A DNA stretch of 64,000 nt from Thiothrix unzii (GCF_017901175.1 NZ_CP072793.1:1426001-1490000), one strand, 5' to 3'; numbered from the stretch's first letter, positions 1 through 9,766 are shown. Made by a program: numbers and translations. The notes: generated by a model from the sequence alone, not told the origin.

Positions 1-2
1 AG

Positions 3-173
3 CGGTTGAGTTTGTATGAAGCTCAGCAGCACATGGATTCCGAGACATTCGCTGACCGTTATCGTAAAGGCAACGTGTCGGATGATGCCGTTTTTGTTGA
101 ATGGTCAAACGACTATAAACATTACCTCGCGTTGCACCAACAATTAGCGGGGTTGCTACGTGCGGCTGCATGA
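3..173 (+). CDS. C-terminal fragment of a TumE-partner antitoxin-like protein
   Basis: An open frame enters from the left edge and ends with TGA at 171-173, giving 56 residues that contain SLYEAQQHM and a DDAVFVEW-like acidic stretch. The next gene, a TumE-type toxin, starts inside it (overlap 160-173). A small gene overlapping the start of a DUF6516/TumE gene is the usual antitoxin arrangement, so this is inferred to be the antitoxin. The start and any DNA-binding domain lie outside the window. No other function is visible. Confidence 0.55.
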   Translation, partial: RLSLYEAQQHMDSETFADRYRKGNVSDDAVFVEWSNDYKHYLALHQQLAGLLRAAA

Positions 174-546
174 ATTACTCGAAGCATACCTAAATAAGGT
201 GGAAGCGGCAGTTGCGGCATTGCCAGCGTATGCAGAAACTTATATAGAAGAAGTTTTGACCGCAGAGCGGGCGAATTTGGCGTTTCGGTTGCGTTTTAGT
301 AACGGTTTTTTGCTGGAAGTAAGTGCCGCTATGGTGGTGGAAGCCGAGGGTCTTAAGACGCTGGGCTATCGTTATCATTGTCAGGATGCATCCAATACCA
401 TGCTGATCCGTTATGATGACACACCGCATTTTCGGAAGTTATCGACATTTCCGCATCATAAACACATTAAAGATGCCGTTATTGCTCATGATGAACCTGA
501 TTTACTTGCTGTTTTACAAGAAGTTTCAGAGCTTGAGCCTAACTAG
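160..546 (+). CDS. TumE-family (DUF6516) toxin of a toxin-antitoxin pair
   Basis: The 128-residue protein has the family pattern: a helical N-terminus, then LRFSNGFLLEVSAAMVVE, a GYRYHCQDA strand, MLIRYDDTPH, and the characteristic FPHHKHIKDAV histidine-rich motif. This matches the family annotated as toxin-antitoxin system TumE (DUF6516). The start is GTG at 160, overlapping the upstream antitoxin-like frame by 14 nt, which suggests coupled translation. The molecular activity of TumE is not readable from the sequence. Family call fairly sure; toxicity is inferred from the family and the gene pair. Confidence 0.7.
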   Translation: MRLHELLEAYLNKVEAAVAALPAYAETYIEEVLTAERANLAFRLRFSNGFLLEVSAAMVVEAEGLKTLGYRYHCQDASNTMLIRYDDTPHFRKLSTFPHHKHIKDAVIAHDEPDLLAVLQEVSELEPN

Positions 547-574
547 AAATGCTATTAATTAGGGATAGGTATCC

Positions 575-1657
575 ATGAGTAGAGTATTCAATTTCAGCGC
601 AGGCCCCGCCATATTACCCGAAGCGGTGCTGGCACAAGCGCAAGCGGAAATGCTGGACTGGCAGGGTTGCGGGATGTCGGTGCTGGAAATGAGTCACCGC
701 GAACAGCACTTTGCGTCGATTGCCGCGCAAGCCGAGGCAGATTTACGCGAATTGCTGGGTATTCCGAGCAATTACAAAGTGTTGTTTTTGCAGGGTGGGG
801 CGTATAGCCAGTTTTCGATGATTCCGATGAATTTATTGCGTGGCAAAACCCGCATGGATTACGTCGACACGGGTGATTGGTCATCAAAAGCGATTGATGA
901 AGCACGGCGTTACGGCGATGTGAACGTGGTTGCATCGAGCATTGCGGGCAATTACACCAGCATTCCTGATCCGGCAACTTGGCAATGTGACCCGAACGCG
1001 GCGTATTTGCACTATACCCCGAATGAAACGATTCGTGGCGTGGAGTTTGGTTTTGTGCCGGATGCGGGCGATGTGCCATTGGTGGCAGATTTTTCATCGA
1101 CGATTTTGTCGCGTCCGATTGATGTCAGTCGTTTTGGGCTGATTTACGCGGGGGCGCAAAAGAACATCGGGCCTGCGGGTTTGACCATCGTGATTGTGCG
1201 TGAGGATTTACTGGGGCAAACCGTGCCGTGTACGCCAGTCATGTTTGATTACAAAGTGCAGGCAGACAACGGTTCGATGTATAATACACCGCCAACTTAT
1301 GCATGGTATTTGGCAGGTTTAGTGTTTAAGTGGTTGAAAGCACAAGGTGGTTTGTCGGTAATGGCGGCGATCAATGAGCGCAAGGCCAACAAGTTGTATG
1401 CGGCAATTGACGCTTCAGACTTTTATCATTGCCCTGTTGATCTGACGTACCGTTCATGGATGAATATACCGTTTACGCTGGCAAAACCAGCCTTAGATAA
1501 GGCATTTGCTGCCGAAGCTGAACAAGCGGGCTTGGTTTCCCTGAAAGGCCACCGTTCGGTCGGTGGGATGCGTGCCAGTATTTATAATGCCATGCCGGAA
1601 GCCGGTGTGGATGCTTTGATTCATTTCATGCAGGACTTCGCGCAACGCAATGGCTGA
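575..1657 (+). CDS. serC: Phosphoserine aminotransferase SerC
   Basis: This PLP enzyme converts 3-phosphohydroxypyruvate and glutamate to phosphoserine (serine synthesis) and also acts in PLP biosynthesis. The 360-residue length is normal. It opens with the family signature VFNFSAGPAILPEAVL, carries the PLP-lysine motif GAQKNIGPAG near residue 195, and ends with the GHRSVGGMRASIYNAMP block. An AGGGATAGG stretch lies upstream of the ATG. It overlaps pheA by 8 nt, so the two form an amino-acid operon; serC-pheA linkage is common in proteobacteria. Confidence 0.97.
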   Translation: MSRVFNFSAGPAILPEAVLAQAQAEMLDWQGCGMSVLEMSHREQHFASIAAQAEADLRELLGIPSNYKVLFLQGGAYSQFSMIPMNLLRGKTRMDYVDTGDWSSKAIDEARRYGDVNVVASSIAGNYTSIPDPATWQCDPNAAYLHYTPNETIRGVEFGFVPDAGDVPLVADFSSTILSRPIDVSRFGLIYAGAQKNIGPAGLTIVIVREDLLGQTVPCTPVMFDYKVQADNGSMYNTPPTYAWYLAGLVFKWLKAQGGLSVMAAINERKANKLYAAIDASDFYHCPVDLTYRSWMNIPFTLAKPALDKAFAAEAEQAGLVSLKGHRSVGGMRASIYNAMPEAGVDALIHFMQDFAQRNG

Positions 1658-2735
1658 TACCTTCAATTTGCAAGCAATCCGTGAGCGCATTGACGCGCTG
1701 GATACCCAAATTTTAGCCTTGCTCAACGAACGCGCACAATGTGCCGAGCAAGTGGCACACGCGAAGTTGGCGGAAGACCCGAATGCGACGTTTTACCGCC
1801 CCGAACGCGAGGCGCAAATCCTCATGCGGATGCAGCTCTTGAATGCGGGGCCGTTGCGCAATGAGCAAGTGACGCATTTATTCCGCGAAATCATTGCCTC
1901 GTGTCTCGCACTGGAAGAGTCAATGAAAATTGCCTATCTGGGGCCAGCCGGAACCTTTACTCAAGAAGCGACATACAAACATTTTGGGATGAATGTTGGT
2001 ACGTTGCCGGTGGATTCGATTGCGCAAGTGTTCCGCGAAGTGGAAGCGGGCAGGGTGCGTTACGGAGTCGTGCCGGTTGAAAATTCTACCGAAGGCGTGA
2101 TTGCGCACACGCTGGATATGTTTGTGCAGTCGACGTTGCAGGTGTGCGGGGAGATTTCCTTGCGCATCCACCAAAACTTAATGTGTGTACATCAGGATTG
2201 GCAGACAGTGACCAAGGTGTATGCCCATGCGCAATCGCTGGGGCAATGTCGCTATTGGTTGGATAAACACTTACCCCATGCGCAACGTATTCCGGTGAGC
2301 AGTAATGCGGAAGCTGCGCGTTTGGTGGCTGCGGATACCGATGCAGTAGCGATTGGAAGTCGCCAAGCTGCACCGATTTACGGTTTGCAGATTGTGCAAG
2401 ACAGCATCGAAGATAATCCCAACAATACCACGCGCTTTTTGGTGATTGGCAACCAAGTGGTTGCGCCGAGCGGTAATGACCGGACTTCCTTGCTGATTTC
2501 GACCCGTAATCAACCGGGATCGTTATACCACTTGTTGAAACCGTTAGCGGAAAACGGGGTCGACATGACGCGGATTGAGTCGCGTCCTTCCCGCACCACC
2601 AACTGGGAATATTTCTTCTTTTTGGATGTGCGTGGGCATGAACAAGATGCTCCGATTCGCAATGCCTTGGCAATGCTGCGTGCGAATGCTGCTGTGGTAC
2701 GGGTGTTGGGTTCTTATCCGATTGCGATTGTGTAA
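1650..2735 (+). CDS. pheA: Bifunctional chorismate mutase/prephenate dehydratase (P-protein)
   Basis: It catalyses chorismate to prephenate to phenylpyruvate in phenylalanine synthesis. Residues 1-90 are an AroQ mutase helix bundle (RIDALDTQILALLNERA, then YRPEREAQIL). Residues 92-270 are the dehydratase, with GPAGTFTQEA, STEGVIAHTLD and the catalytic NNTTRF motif. Residues 275-355 are an ACT domain with an intact ESRP motif, expected to bind phenylalanine for feedback inhibition. Length 361 aa is typical. The ATG lies inside the end of serC, which indicates translational coupling. Confidence 0.97.
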   Translation: MADTFNLQAIRERIDALDTQILALLNERAQCAEQVAHAKLAEDPNATFYRPEREAQILMRMQLLNAGPLRNEQVTHLFREIIASCLALEESMKIAYLGPAGTFTQEATYKHFGMNVGTLPVDSIAQVFREVEAGRVRYGVVPVENSTEGVIAHTLDMFVQSTLQVCGEISLRIHQNLMCVHQDWQTVTKVYAHAQSLGQCRYWLDKHLPHAQRIPVSSNAEAARLVAADTDAVAIGSRQAAPIYGLQIVQDSIEDNPNNTTRFLVIGNQVVAPSGNDRTSLLISTRNQPGSLYHLLKPLAENGVDMTRIESRPSRTTNWEYFFFLDVRGHEQDAPIRNALAMLRANAAVVRVLGSYPIAIV

Positions 2736-2758
2736 TACCAAACAGGCGAGGTTTGTGT

Positions 2759-3610
2759 ATGGGTAGTCAGTTATCATCTTGGTTCGTGACCTTGGTATTG
2801 GGTGCGGCACTTTTGAGTGGATGCGCAACCACATCGCCAACCTTGGGAACAACAGACTACCCTAGTGGTTTGGCAACGCCTTTGTCACAGACGGACGGTT
2901 ACGGTTTATTGGCGAAGCCTGCACCCTTGCCAAAAAACGTGAGCGAACAAGCGTATCAGCAGGCCAAGCAAAGTTGTGATACTGGTTGCGTGACACCTGC
3001 GGGGACGTTGCTGGGGACAGTCGATCGCGTGAATGCCTATTCCAATTGCCAGTCAACATGCGCACGTTCTGAGTTTTCTTTCATGGACTTACGCAATAAA
3101 GCGGTGTCATTACATCAAAAGCCACCCGCAGATGCTCATTTGCATTACATTGGTTTGAGTTATCAGTGCGTCGAATATGCTCGCCGTTGGTGGATGACCA
3201 ACCTTGGGATTACGTTTGGGGATGTCGATAGTGCTCATGAAATCCTTTACCTGACCGAAGGTAAAGATATTCGTAGCAAAGCAAGTTTTCCATTGGCGCG
3301 TTCCATTAACGGTACTGCGCAACGCCCGCCGAAGCGCGGCGATTTGCTGATCTATTACCCTGATCCGAAGAATCCAAAGTGGCGGCATGGGCATATTGCC
3401 GTTGTGGTTGGCGTTGATCAACAACAAGGCTGGGTGTCAGTAGCAGAGCAGAACTACGATAATTTACCTTGGGCGCAACCACACTATGCCCGCCAACTCC
3501 GTTTATTTAATGTTGGCGGACGCTATCATGTGGTCGACGTTGTTAGCGATAAGGTAAGCAATCCAGTGGGTGGTTTAGTTTCTGGTTGGATTTACCCGGC
3601 AACGCGTTAA
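2759..3610 (+). CDS. CHAP-domain amidase-like lipoprotein
   Basis: The 283-residue protein starts with a lipoprotein signal (hydrophobic VTLVLGAALLSG then Cys-22). The ATG at 2759 is chosen because an AGGCGAG ribosome site sits 8 nt before it; an in-frame TTG 6 nt earlier is less likely. The C-terminal half is a CHAP/NlpC-P60-like cysteine peptidase, with YQCVEYARRW (Cys about 137) and RHGHIAVVVGV (His about 212). The motif resembles the amidase domain of glutathionylspermidine synthetase and cell-wall amidases, so the substrate could be a peptide amide or peptidoglycan. It follows pheA by 23 nt and may share its transcript. Confidence 0.8.
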   Translation: MGSQLSSWFVTLVLGAALLSGCATTSPTLGTTDYPSGLATPLSQTDGYGLLAKPAPLPKNVSEQAYQQAKQSCDTGCVTPAGTLLGTVDRVNAYSNCQSTCARSEFSFMDLRNKAVSLHQKPPADAHLHYIGLSYQCVEYARRWWMTNLGITFGDVDSAHEILYLTEGKDIRSKASFPLARSINGTAQRPPKRGDLLIYYPDPKNPKWRHGHIAVVVGVDQQQGWVSVAEQNYDNLPWAQPHYARQLRLFNVGGRYHVVDVVSDKVSNPVGGLVSGWIYPATR

Positions 3611-3611
3611 T

Positions 3612-4733
3612 TCACGGCTCATACCAAGTCGTCAACGTCATGGTTTGATTGTGCAAATCGCAATCACCTTTGGCGTAAGGTGAGATTTCACCGTAGGAGT
3701 AAAAGCCAATTTGCTGGGTGGCTTCCGGTAAAATATCCAGCACAGCTTCCACTTCTTCTTCCGCATCCGCACCCATGACCATGCGTCGTCCGACACAACT
3801 GATGGCAATGCACAATACGGATTGTGTGGTGTGCGTATCACTCATTAATGCGGCTTGTTCCGCACCCTCCACCAGTTGATCAATATTGGCTCGCATCAAT
3901 TGAGCGTAAGCACCGACCGGAATATCGCCTGCAAAAGTGAGCGATTGGGTGGCTTCATCCACGGCTAAAATCGTGCGTACCAACTCCTTGTCTTCACCGG
4001 GCTGGCTTAAAGCCAACGGGAAACGCAAGCCAGTAGCTGGTAAACCTGTTGCCATGTCACCAAGGTAGGTTTTATACAAAGCGAGGGCAGGTTTGCCGCT
4101 TAATTCGTACAATATATTGTGTTCAGCGCGGGTGACTTCACGGGCAGGGCCAAACGGAACCCAACCACCCTTGGAACCATGCCCAACGCTAATATTGCCG
4201 TATAACCCCAATGCAGTGACAACACGCTCAACCGGTTTGCCATTTTGCAATACCCATGTGCTTGAGAAGTGTTCGCCATCACCCGCTAGCCCACCTGTAA
4301 CGGTAACGCCTTGCAGTACATCATTAAAGCCTTGTGCTAACTCACTGCCGTTTACATGCAAACCATCCGATAATACGAATACGCCGCGCAAATCTTCGCC
4401 AGATAATTGATCGGCTAATAATCGCCCGGTATAGCGTGAGTCTTGGATTTCACGGACGACGCTATGGGCAAAGCGTAACTGACTGGATTCAAAACTAATA
4501 ATCGCAATGACTAAGCCGCCGTCGTGAATGCGTTTGCCAAGAATTTCACCTGCACTGGAGCAGCCCATGATAATCGCTTGCGGGTATTGCGCCCGTAAGG
4601 TATCAAATGGGATTGAATTATTAGCAAAGCACGAATGTCCGAACACCAGTACCAAACACTGTTCAGCAGTGATAACGGGTAAGGGCGTGGAAAAACCGTG
4701 TGTTGCGGAATAACTGAGGGTAACTGTTTTCAT
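3612..4733 (-). CDS. FIST N/C domain sensory protein
   Basis: The 373-residue protein matches the FIST family, putative sensors of small ligands that usually accompany signalling proteins. The N-terminal domain carries GHSCFANNSIPFD and IMGCSSAGEI. The middle holds VTGGLAGDGEHF, and the C-terminal FIST_C domain ends with IGFYSYGEISP near residue 345. There is no signal peptide or membrane helix, so it is cytosolic. It is convergent with the CHAP lipoprotein, with a 1-nt gap. No kinase or cyclase gene is adjacent, so its signalling partner is not evident. Confidence 0.9.
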   Translation of the reverse strand: MKTVTLSYSATHGFSTPLPVITAEQCLVLVFGHSCFANNSIPFDTLRAQYPQAIIMGCSSAGEILGKRIHDGGLVIAIISFESSQLRFAHSVVREIQDSRYTGRLLADQLSGEDLRGVFVLSDGLHVNGSELAQGFNDVLQGVTVTGGLAGDGEHFSSTWVLQNGKPVERVVTALGLYGNISVGHGSKGGWVPFGPAREVTRAEHNILYELSGKPALALYKTYLGDMATGLPATGLRFPLALSQPGEDKELVRTILAVDEATQSLTFAGDIPVGAYAQLMRANIDQLVEGAEQAALMSDTHTTQSVLCIAISCVGRRMVMGADAEEEVEAVLDILPEATQQIGFYSYGEISPYAKGDCDLHNQTMTLTTWYEP

Positions 4734-4813
4734 TATTGTGCCACTCCGGGGTAACAGAATGATTTATCATTAAGTCCCGGATGGTGGCACAAACGGTAGG
4801 CAGATGCCAGCAA

Positions 4814-5191
4814 TTACAGACGAGTGGAATTCGTTGAGGCAGCTAATAGCTGGCTATTATCGTCTAAAAACTCACGTACAAATGGCTTGGTGCGGGCACT
4901 GCTGAAACGAGCGATTTCTTCACCTTTTTCGATCAATACCACGGTTGGAAACCCGCGTACTTTGTAACGTCCGGCCAGTTTTAGGTTCTCATCTTCTTCA
5001 GTATCGACTTTTGCCAGTAATACTTTGCCGTGGTATTCAGCAACCACTGCTTTCAGCACAGGATCAAGAAACAGGCAAGGACCACACCAGTCCGCCCAAA
5101 AGTCAACCAGTACTGGGTGTTGTGCTGAGGCTTGTAATACACGCTCATCAAAATCACTAAAGCCATTAATATCAAATACAAACTTGGGCAT
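4814..5191 (-). CDS. Thioredoxin-like protein
   Basis: The 125-residue protein contains the redox motif WADWCGPCLFLDPVL with both cysteines, the cis-proline region RGFPTVVLIEKGEEIARFS, and the normal thioredoxin length with an N-terminal extension (MPKFVFDINGFSDFDERVL). That start resembles the thioredoxin part of YbbN/CnoX co-chaperones, but the TPR half is absent. An AGGAGG site precedes the ATG. Expected to be a cytosolic thiol-disulfide oxidoreductase. It is divergent from fpr. Confidence 0.9.
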   Translation of the reverse strand: MPKFVFDINGFSDFDERVLQASAQHPVLVDFWADWCGPCLFLDPVLKAVVAEYHGKVLLAKVDTEEDENLKLAGRYKVRGFPTVVLIEKGEEIARFSSARTKPFVREFLDDNSQLLAASTNSTRL

Positions 5192-5339
5192 ACATGCCTC
5201 CTATGAAGGGATGCGCGATTATAACGGGCTTGCCACAACAGGAAAATACCCTGTACTGGGCAGGTGCAATACCGTTATGGCTAACGCTGCGCTACACTAA
5301 TTCCGAGTATTTTACTTGGTATTTTTGGGGAGGTGTTCA

Positions 5340-6113
5340 ATGGCAGCCGTGGTGCGTTCTACTTGGGTGCAAGGTGAAGTATTAACTAATCATCAATGGA
5401 CAGCCCGCTTGTTTTCTTTACGAATTAAAGTGCCTTTGATGCCTTTTAAAGCCGGTCAATTTGTGCGGTTGCAATTGCCGATTGAGCAAGGCGGTAAGTC
5501 GGTGTTGGTGGCAAAACCTTACTCTTTATTGAACGCGCCGGATGATACCGATGTTGCGGAAATTTTTTATAACACTGTTCCCGGCGGATTACTTTCTCAG
5601 GCATTAGCAACGTTGCGCAGCGGCGATATTGTGGATGTCTCACAGCCCGCCAGTGGTTTTTTTGTGCTGGATGAAGTGCCTGCCGCGCAACATTTATGGC
5701 TCATGGCAACCGGTACGGGGTTAGGGCCTTATTTGTCGATTTTAAAAACGGCGCAGGTCTGGGAACGGTTCGAGAAAGTGATTTTAGTGCATGGTGTGCC
5801 ATTACGCACTGAGCTGGTTTACGCTGATTTGATTCAGGCATTCGCAACCCAGCACCCGCCGCAATTTCAGTTTATTAGCTGTGTTAGCCGCGATAGTAAC
5901 CCTAATGGGCTAGAAGGACGCATGACCACGCACCTAGCCAGCGGTGCTTTGGAGCGAAAAGCCGGTGTCAGCATCAATCCGTCAACAACGCATGTGATGT
6001 TGTGTGGAAATCATAACATGCTGAATGATATGAAGAATTCTCTCAGTGAGCGGGGTTTGCAGCGACATTTACGCCATAAGCCGGGACATATTACGACAGA
6101 GCAGTACTTTTAA
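5340..6113 (+). CDS. fpr: Ferredoxin--NADP reductase
   Basis: The 257-residue flavoenzyme transfers electrons between NADPH and ferredoxin/flavodoxin. It shows an FAD-binding barrel with KPYSLLNAPDD (RxYS-type motif), the pyrophosphate-binding GTGLGPYLSIL of the NADP domain, VHGVPLRTELVYAD, LCGNHNMLNDM and a C-terminal aromatic residue. The ATG at 5340 follows GGGGAGGTGTTCA, a strong ribosome site, and is preferred over an upstream TTG. It is divergent from the thioredoxin gene across a 148-bp shared control region. Confidence 0.92.
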   Translation: MAAVVRSTWVQGEVLTNHQWTARLFSLRIKVPLMPFKAGQFVRLQLPIEQGGKSVLVAKPYSLLNAPDDTDVAEIFYNTVPGGLLSQALATLRSGDIVDVSQPASGFFVLDEVPAAQHLWLMATGTGLGPYLSILKTAQVWERFEKVILVHGVPLRTELVYADLIQAFATQHPPQFQFISCVSRDSNPNGLEGRMTTHLASGALERKAGVSINPSTTHVMLCGNHNMLNDMKNSLSERGLQRHLRHKPGHITTEQYF

Positions 6114-6182
6114 TGTCGTAATCCGGGTGCAAGCTATGTAAAATTGACCGCTTGACTTAGGGTTACGGATAAAAGACAGGCA

Positions 6183-7136
6183 ATGAATCCGGATTTTCTC
6201 GACTTTGAACAGCCTATCGCCGAATTACAGGCGAAAATTGAAGAACTGCGTTATGTGGGCGATGCAGAAATTAATTTGAGCGAAGAAGTTAGCAAGCTGG
6301 AGGAAAAAGCCGGTTCGTTGACGCGCTCTATTTTTGCTAAATTGACACCGCGCCAAATCTCTCAATTGGCACGTCACCCCAAGCGTCCTTACACCTTGGA
6401 CTTGATCCGTTGTCTGTTTACGGACTTTAAGGAATTGCACGGTGATCGTGCATTCGCGGATGATAAAGCGATTATTGGCGGGTTAGCACGTTTCCGTGAT
6501 CAGCCGGTCATGGTGATTGGTCATCAAAAAGGCCGTGACACCAAGGAAAATATTTTACGCAATTTCGGGATGCCTCGTCCTGAAGGTTATCGTAAAGCCT
6601 TGCGCTTAATGCGTTTAGCCGAAAAGTTTCACCTGCCAGTGATTACCTTTATTGATACCCCCGGTGCTTATCCTGGTATCGGTGCGGAAGAGCGTGGTCA
6701 AAGCGAAGCCATTGCGCGTAATCTTTACGAAATGGCGAAACTGCGTGTGCCGATTATTTGTACCGTGGTGGGTGAAGGCGGTTCCGGTGGTGCGTTAGCG
6801 ATTGGCGTGGGTGATCGAGTGATGATGCTGCAATACGCTACGTACTCGGTGATCTCACCTGAAGGTTGCGCCTCGATTTTGTGGAAAAGCGCGGAAAAAG
6901 CCGCTGATGCTGCCGATGCAATGGGCATTACGGCTGATCGTCTGAAATCCCTTGGCTTGATTGATCAGATCATTCCTGAGCCGTTGGGTGGAGCGCACCG
7001 CGATATTGAAGCTGCCGCGCAAGCTGTGGGTGAGGCTTTGGATGCTAACCTGCGTGCCTTGAATGCGACTAAAATCGACACCTTATTAGACAAACGTTAC
7101 CAGCGTATTATGGGATTCGGGCAGTTCGAGGAATAG
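6183..7136 (+). CDS. accA: Acetyl-CoA carboxylase carboxyltransferase subunit alpha
   Basis: It forms the carboxyltransferase with AccD and makes malonyl-CoA for fatty acid synthesis. The 317-residue length is standard. Key blocks are [22 protein letters not shown], the oxyanion-type [31 protein letters not shown] and [18 protein letters not shown]. It has no accD neighbour, as in other gammaproteobacteria. It is followed 1 nt later by tilS, an arrangement (accA-tilS) familiar from enteric and related genomes. Confidence 0.98.
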   Translation: MNPDFLDFEQPIAELQAKIEELRYVGDAEINLSEEVSKLEEKAGSLTRSIFAKLTPRQISQLARHPKRPYTLDLIRCLFTDFKELHGDRAFADDKAIIGGLARFRDQPVMVIGHQKGRDTKENILRNFGMPRPEGYRKALRLMRLAEKFHLPVITFIDTPGAYPGIGAEERGQSEAIARNLYEMAKLRVPIICTVVGEGGSGGALAIGVGDRVMMLQYATYSVISPEGCASILWKSAEKAADAADAMGITADRLKSLGLIDQIIPEPLGGAHRDIEAAAQAVGEALDANLRALNATKIDTLLDKRYQRIMGFGQFEE

Positions 7137-7137
7137 G

Positions 7138-8394
7138 GTGCTTGTTCACTTCCTCCAACAGCAATCCGCCACCCGCTTTTTAATTGCGTTCAGTGGCGGG
7201 TTGGACTCGCACGTTTTATTGCACTTAAGTGCGACGCTGCGAGCGACATACCCTCAATGGCACTTTCGTGCAATTCATATTGATCACGGTTTACAACCCG
7301 CATCCGCAGCCTGGGCTGCGCATTGCCGCGCTGTTTGCGAGGTGTTGGCAATGCCGGTGGTTAACGTCGCGTTACATTTGCAAATTCCTAGCGGGGCGAG
7401 TCTGGAAGCGGAAGCACGGCAGGCACGTTATGCCGCATTTGCGCAGCATTTGCAGCCCGGTGAAATGTTGTTAACCGCGCATCATCAGGATGATCAAGCT
7501 GAAACCTTATTGTTACACTTGTTACGCGGTAGTGGTGTTGATGGCTTGGCGGCAATGCCAGCGGTGCGTGCGTTCGCGCAAGGTTGGTTGGGGCGACCTT
7601 TATTGACTTGTAGTCGTGCGGATTTAGCCGCTTATGCGTATCAGCATGGCTTGAATTATTTGCAAGACCCTAGTAATGCCGATACGCGCTTTGACCGCAA
7701 TTTTTTGCGCCATCAGGTGATGCCGTTATTGCAGCAACGCTGGCCTGCGGTTACGGCAACGTTTGCACGAGCCGCCCGTCTGCAAGGTGAAAGCCGCCAA
7801 TTACTGCATGAGAGTCTGCAAGAAAAATTACCGCATTATCAGGGGAGTCGCCCCGGCACATTGGCGGTTAGTCAGTTGCGTACTGCTTCGTTGGCGTTGC
7901 AAGCAGCGTTGTTGCGGGTGTGGTTAGTGAATGCGGGTTTTCAGCTTCCTCCGGCGAAAAAACTGGGGAGTGTGTTGCACGATGTATTGCTGGCAACTGC
8001 GGACGCGATGCCATGTGTGCATTGGGCGGGTTGCGAAATTCGCCGTTATCGCGATGATTTGTATGCCTTGCCGCCGCTCGTGGCGCATGATTCCACTCAA
8101 ATTTACGGCTGGGATACGCAGCAACCGTTAGTTTTACCCAGTGTTGGGGTAACGTTAGTGCCGGAAATGTTGGGTGCGTGGTTGCCGATAGTGCGTGATA
8201 GCGGGAGTGCGGTGACAGTGCGGTTTCGCCAAGGCGGGGAAATCATGCAGTTACCGTATCGCGGCGGGAGTCATTCGCTGAAACATTTATTACAAGAAGC
8301 AGGCATTCCCCCTTGGCAGCGCGAATGTTTACCGCTGATTTATGTGGGGGAACGCTTGGTGAATATCGTGGGCGTGTTGCAGGTTAATCCGTGA
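7138..8394 (+). CDS. tilS: tRNA(Ile) lysidine synthetase
   Basis: It converts C34 of the CAU-anticodon isoleucine tRNA to lysidine using ATP. The PP-loop motif SGGLDS lies near residue 19, followed by HIDHGLQP and TAHHQDDQAETLLLHLLRGSG, typical of the N-terminal N-type ATP pyrophosphatase. The C-terminal domain (FRQGGE...LKHLLQEAGIPPWQR) is the TilS substrate-binding part. The start is GTG at 7138, with GAGGAA just upstream inside the end of accA, so the two genes are likely coupled. 418 aa, full length. Confidence 0.95.
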   Translation: MLVHFLQQQSATRFLIAFSGGLDSHVLLHLSATLRATYPQWHFRAIHIDHGLQPASAAWAAHCRAVCEVLAMPVVNVALHLQIPSGASLEAEARQARYAAFAQHLQPGEMLLTAHHQDDQAETLLLHLLRGSGVDGLAAMPAVRAFAQGWLGRPLLTCSRADLAAYAYQHGLNYLQDPSNADTRFDRNFLRHQVMPLLQQRWPAVTATFARAARLQGESRQLLHESLQEKLPHYQGSRPGTLAVSQLRTASLALQAALLRVWLVNAGFQLPPAKKLGSVLHDVLLATADAMPCVHWAGCEIRRYRDDLYALPPLVAHDSTQIYGWDTQQPLVLPSVGVTLVPEMLGAWLPIVRDSGSAVTVRFRQGGEIMQLPYRGGSHSLKHLLQEAGIPPWQRECLPLIYVGERLVNIVGVLQVNP

Positions 8395-8398
8395 CGCA

Positions 8399-9676
8399 TT
8401 AACGCTTAAATGCACCTAACGATTTGGGTTTGTCATAACGGATGGCGTGCCCGAAAATGTAGGTCGAAACCGGTACACCCAAAACCAAACCCCAAAGATG
8501 GAATAACTTGCCGCCTACGGTGAGGATAATTAGGACAATAACCGGATTAATCCGCAAGCGCGCGCCGTAAATCAGTGGATTTAAAATATAACCTTCGACC
8601 ATGTGAATGAAGGTAATCATGAGAATCCCAAGGAACATTAAATGTACCCCGCCTTCATTTAATGCCAGTAAACAAATGGGAACGGAGCTAATGAAAACCC
8701 CCGCAACGGGAATAAAGCTGCACAAAAATACAATAACCGATAAAAATGCAACGTGTTGCCCCATGCCTAATACCAATAAACCAATCGCCGTTAATAGCGT
8801 ATTGACGCAGGCAATATAAAATTGCGCTTGCATAGTATGGCCTAAGACTTTGCCGAATTCGTAAATATTATCAATGACTTCATCGTAAACAAAGCGCAGG
8901 CGAGTCTCGCGTAAATCGCGGATACTGCTGGCTAAACGCGGCATATCTAATACGATTAAGAACGAAAATAGCACGGCTAACATAAACGTCGATAATAGCC
9001 CGACGGCTTGACGGCTAATCGTGGTTAATTGATCAAGCACGAGTTTGACCGATTCGCGTGCATCCAAAGATTTTTCCGTTCCCGTGAGCATTTTCAGTAA
9101 GACTCCACTGGGGGAATCCGCAAATGCGCGTGGTGGCGCGGCTGGTTCTGGGGTGAGGGTGGCAACGCCCGTTTGACCATTGTATGCCCACGCGGGAGGA
9201 GTCACGTTGGATGGTGCGGGAGGCGTTGGTTTGCGCAGTTCGGGAATGGCCTCTTGCAGCATGGGGTAACGTTCGGCAAGACTGATTAATTCCACATCAA
9301 CCCGTTCCATATAAACAAAAAAGCCGCGCACAAATCCGGTGGCTTGCTCATACACTTTGGGGGCGAGAAAAAAACTGACCGCAATAATGACGCTTAAAAA
9401 CAATCCGCCCGTGATAAAAACTAAGCCGGTGCGTAGCCAGCGGATACGGCGTGACAGCATATCGACGATGCTGGATTGCAGGTAAGCAAACACAAAAGTC
9501 AGGAAAATCAGGGTGAAAAATGAACTCAACAGGGTGAGTAACCCGAAAAAAACGCCCCATACCAGCAGGCGTGTGAGCAACGGCAGCACTTGTTCCCAAC
9601 GCAATGGGGTAACTAGCCCGGCAGTTTGCGGTGGTGGCAAGAGTCCAGCGACGCTGGGATCATCAGTCGGCTGCAT
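8399..9676 (-). CDS. AI-2E family (PerM/YdiK-type) membrane protein
   Basis: The 425-residue polytopic inner-membrane protein has paired N-terminal hydrophobic helices (residues 30-100), a proline-rich soluble loop around residues 150-190 (PTPPAPSNVTPPAW), and a C-terminal transmembrane cluster with FIPVAGVFISSVPI and HMVEGYILNPLIYG, the hallmark block of the family. Members export small molecules, including autoinducer-2 or ions; the substrate here is unknown. It is convergent with tilS (4-nt gap). The inserted Pro/Ala-rich loop is longer than usual. Confidence 0.85.
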   Translation of the reverse strand: MQPTDDPSVAGLLPPPQTAGLVTPLRWEQVLPLLTRLLVWGVFFGLLTLLSSFFTLIFLTFVFAYLQSSIVDMLSRRIRWLRTGLVFITGGLFLSVIIAVSFFLAPKVYEQATGFVRGFFVYMERVDVELISLAERYPMLQEAIPELRKPTPPAPSNVTPPAWAYNGQTGVATLTPEPAAPPRAFADSPSGVLLKMLTGTEKSLDARESVKLVLDQLTTISRQAVGLLSTFMLAVLFSFLIVLDMPRLASSIRDLRETRLRFVYDEVIDNIYEFGKVLGHTMQAQFYIACVNTLLTAIGLLVLGMGQHVAFLSVIVFLCSFIPVAGVFISSVPICLLALNEGGVHLMFLGILMITFIHMVEGYILNPLIYGARLRINPVIVLIILTVGGKLFHLWGLVLGVPVSTYIFGHAIRYDKPKSLGAFKR

Positions 9677-9766
9677 CGTATTTTCCTTGATTTAGGTTGC
9701 CAGAGTGTAACATTTTGCAGTGCGGTAGTTTGATGAAACTTTCATTTTCAAGGTTACTTCGTTGGC

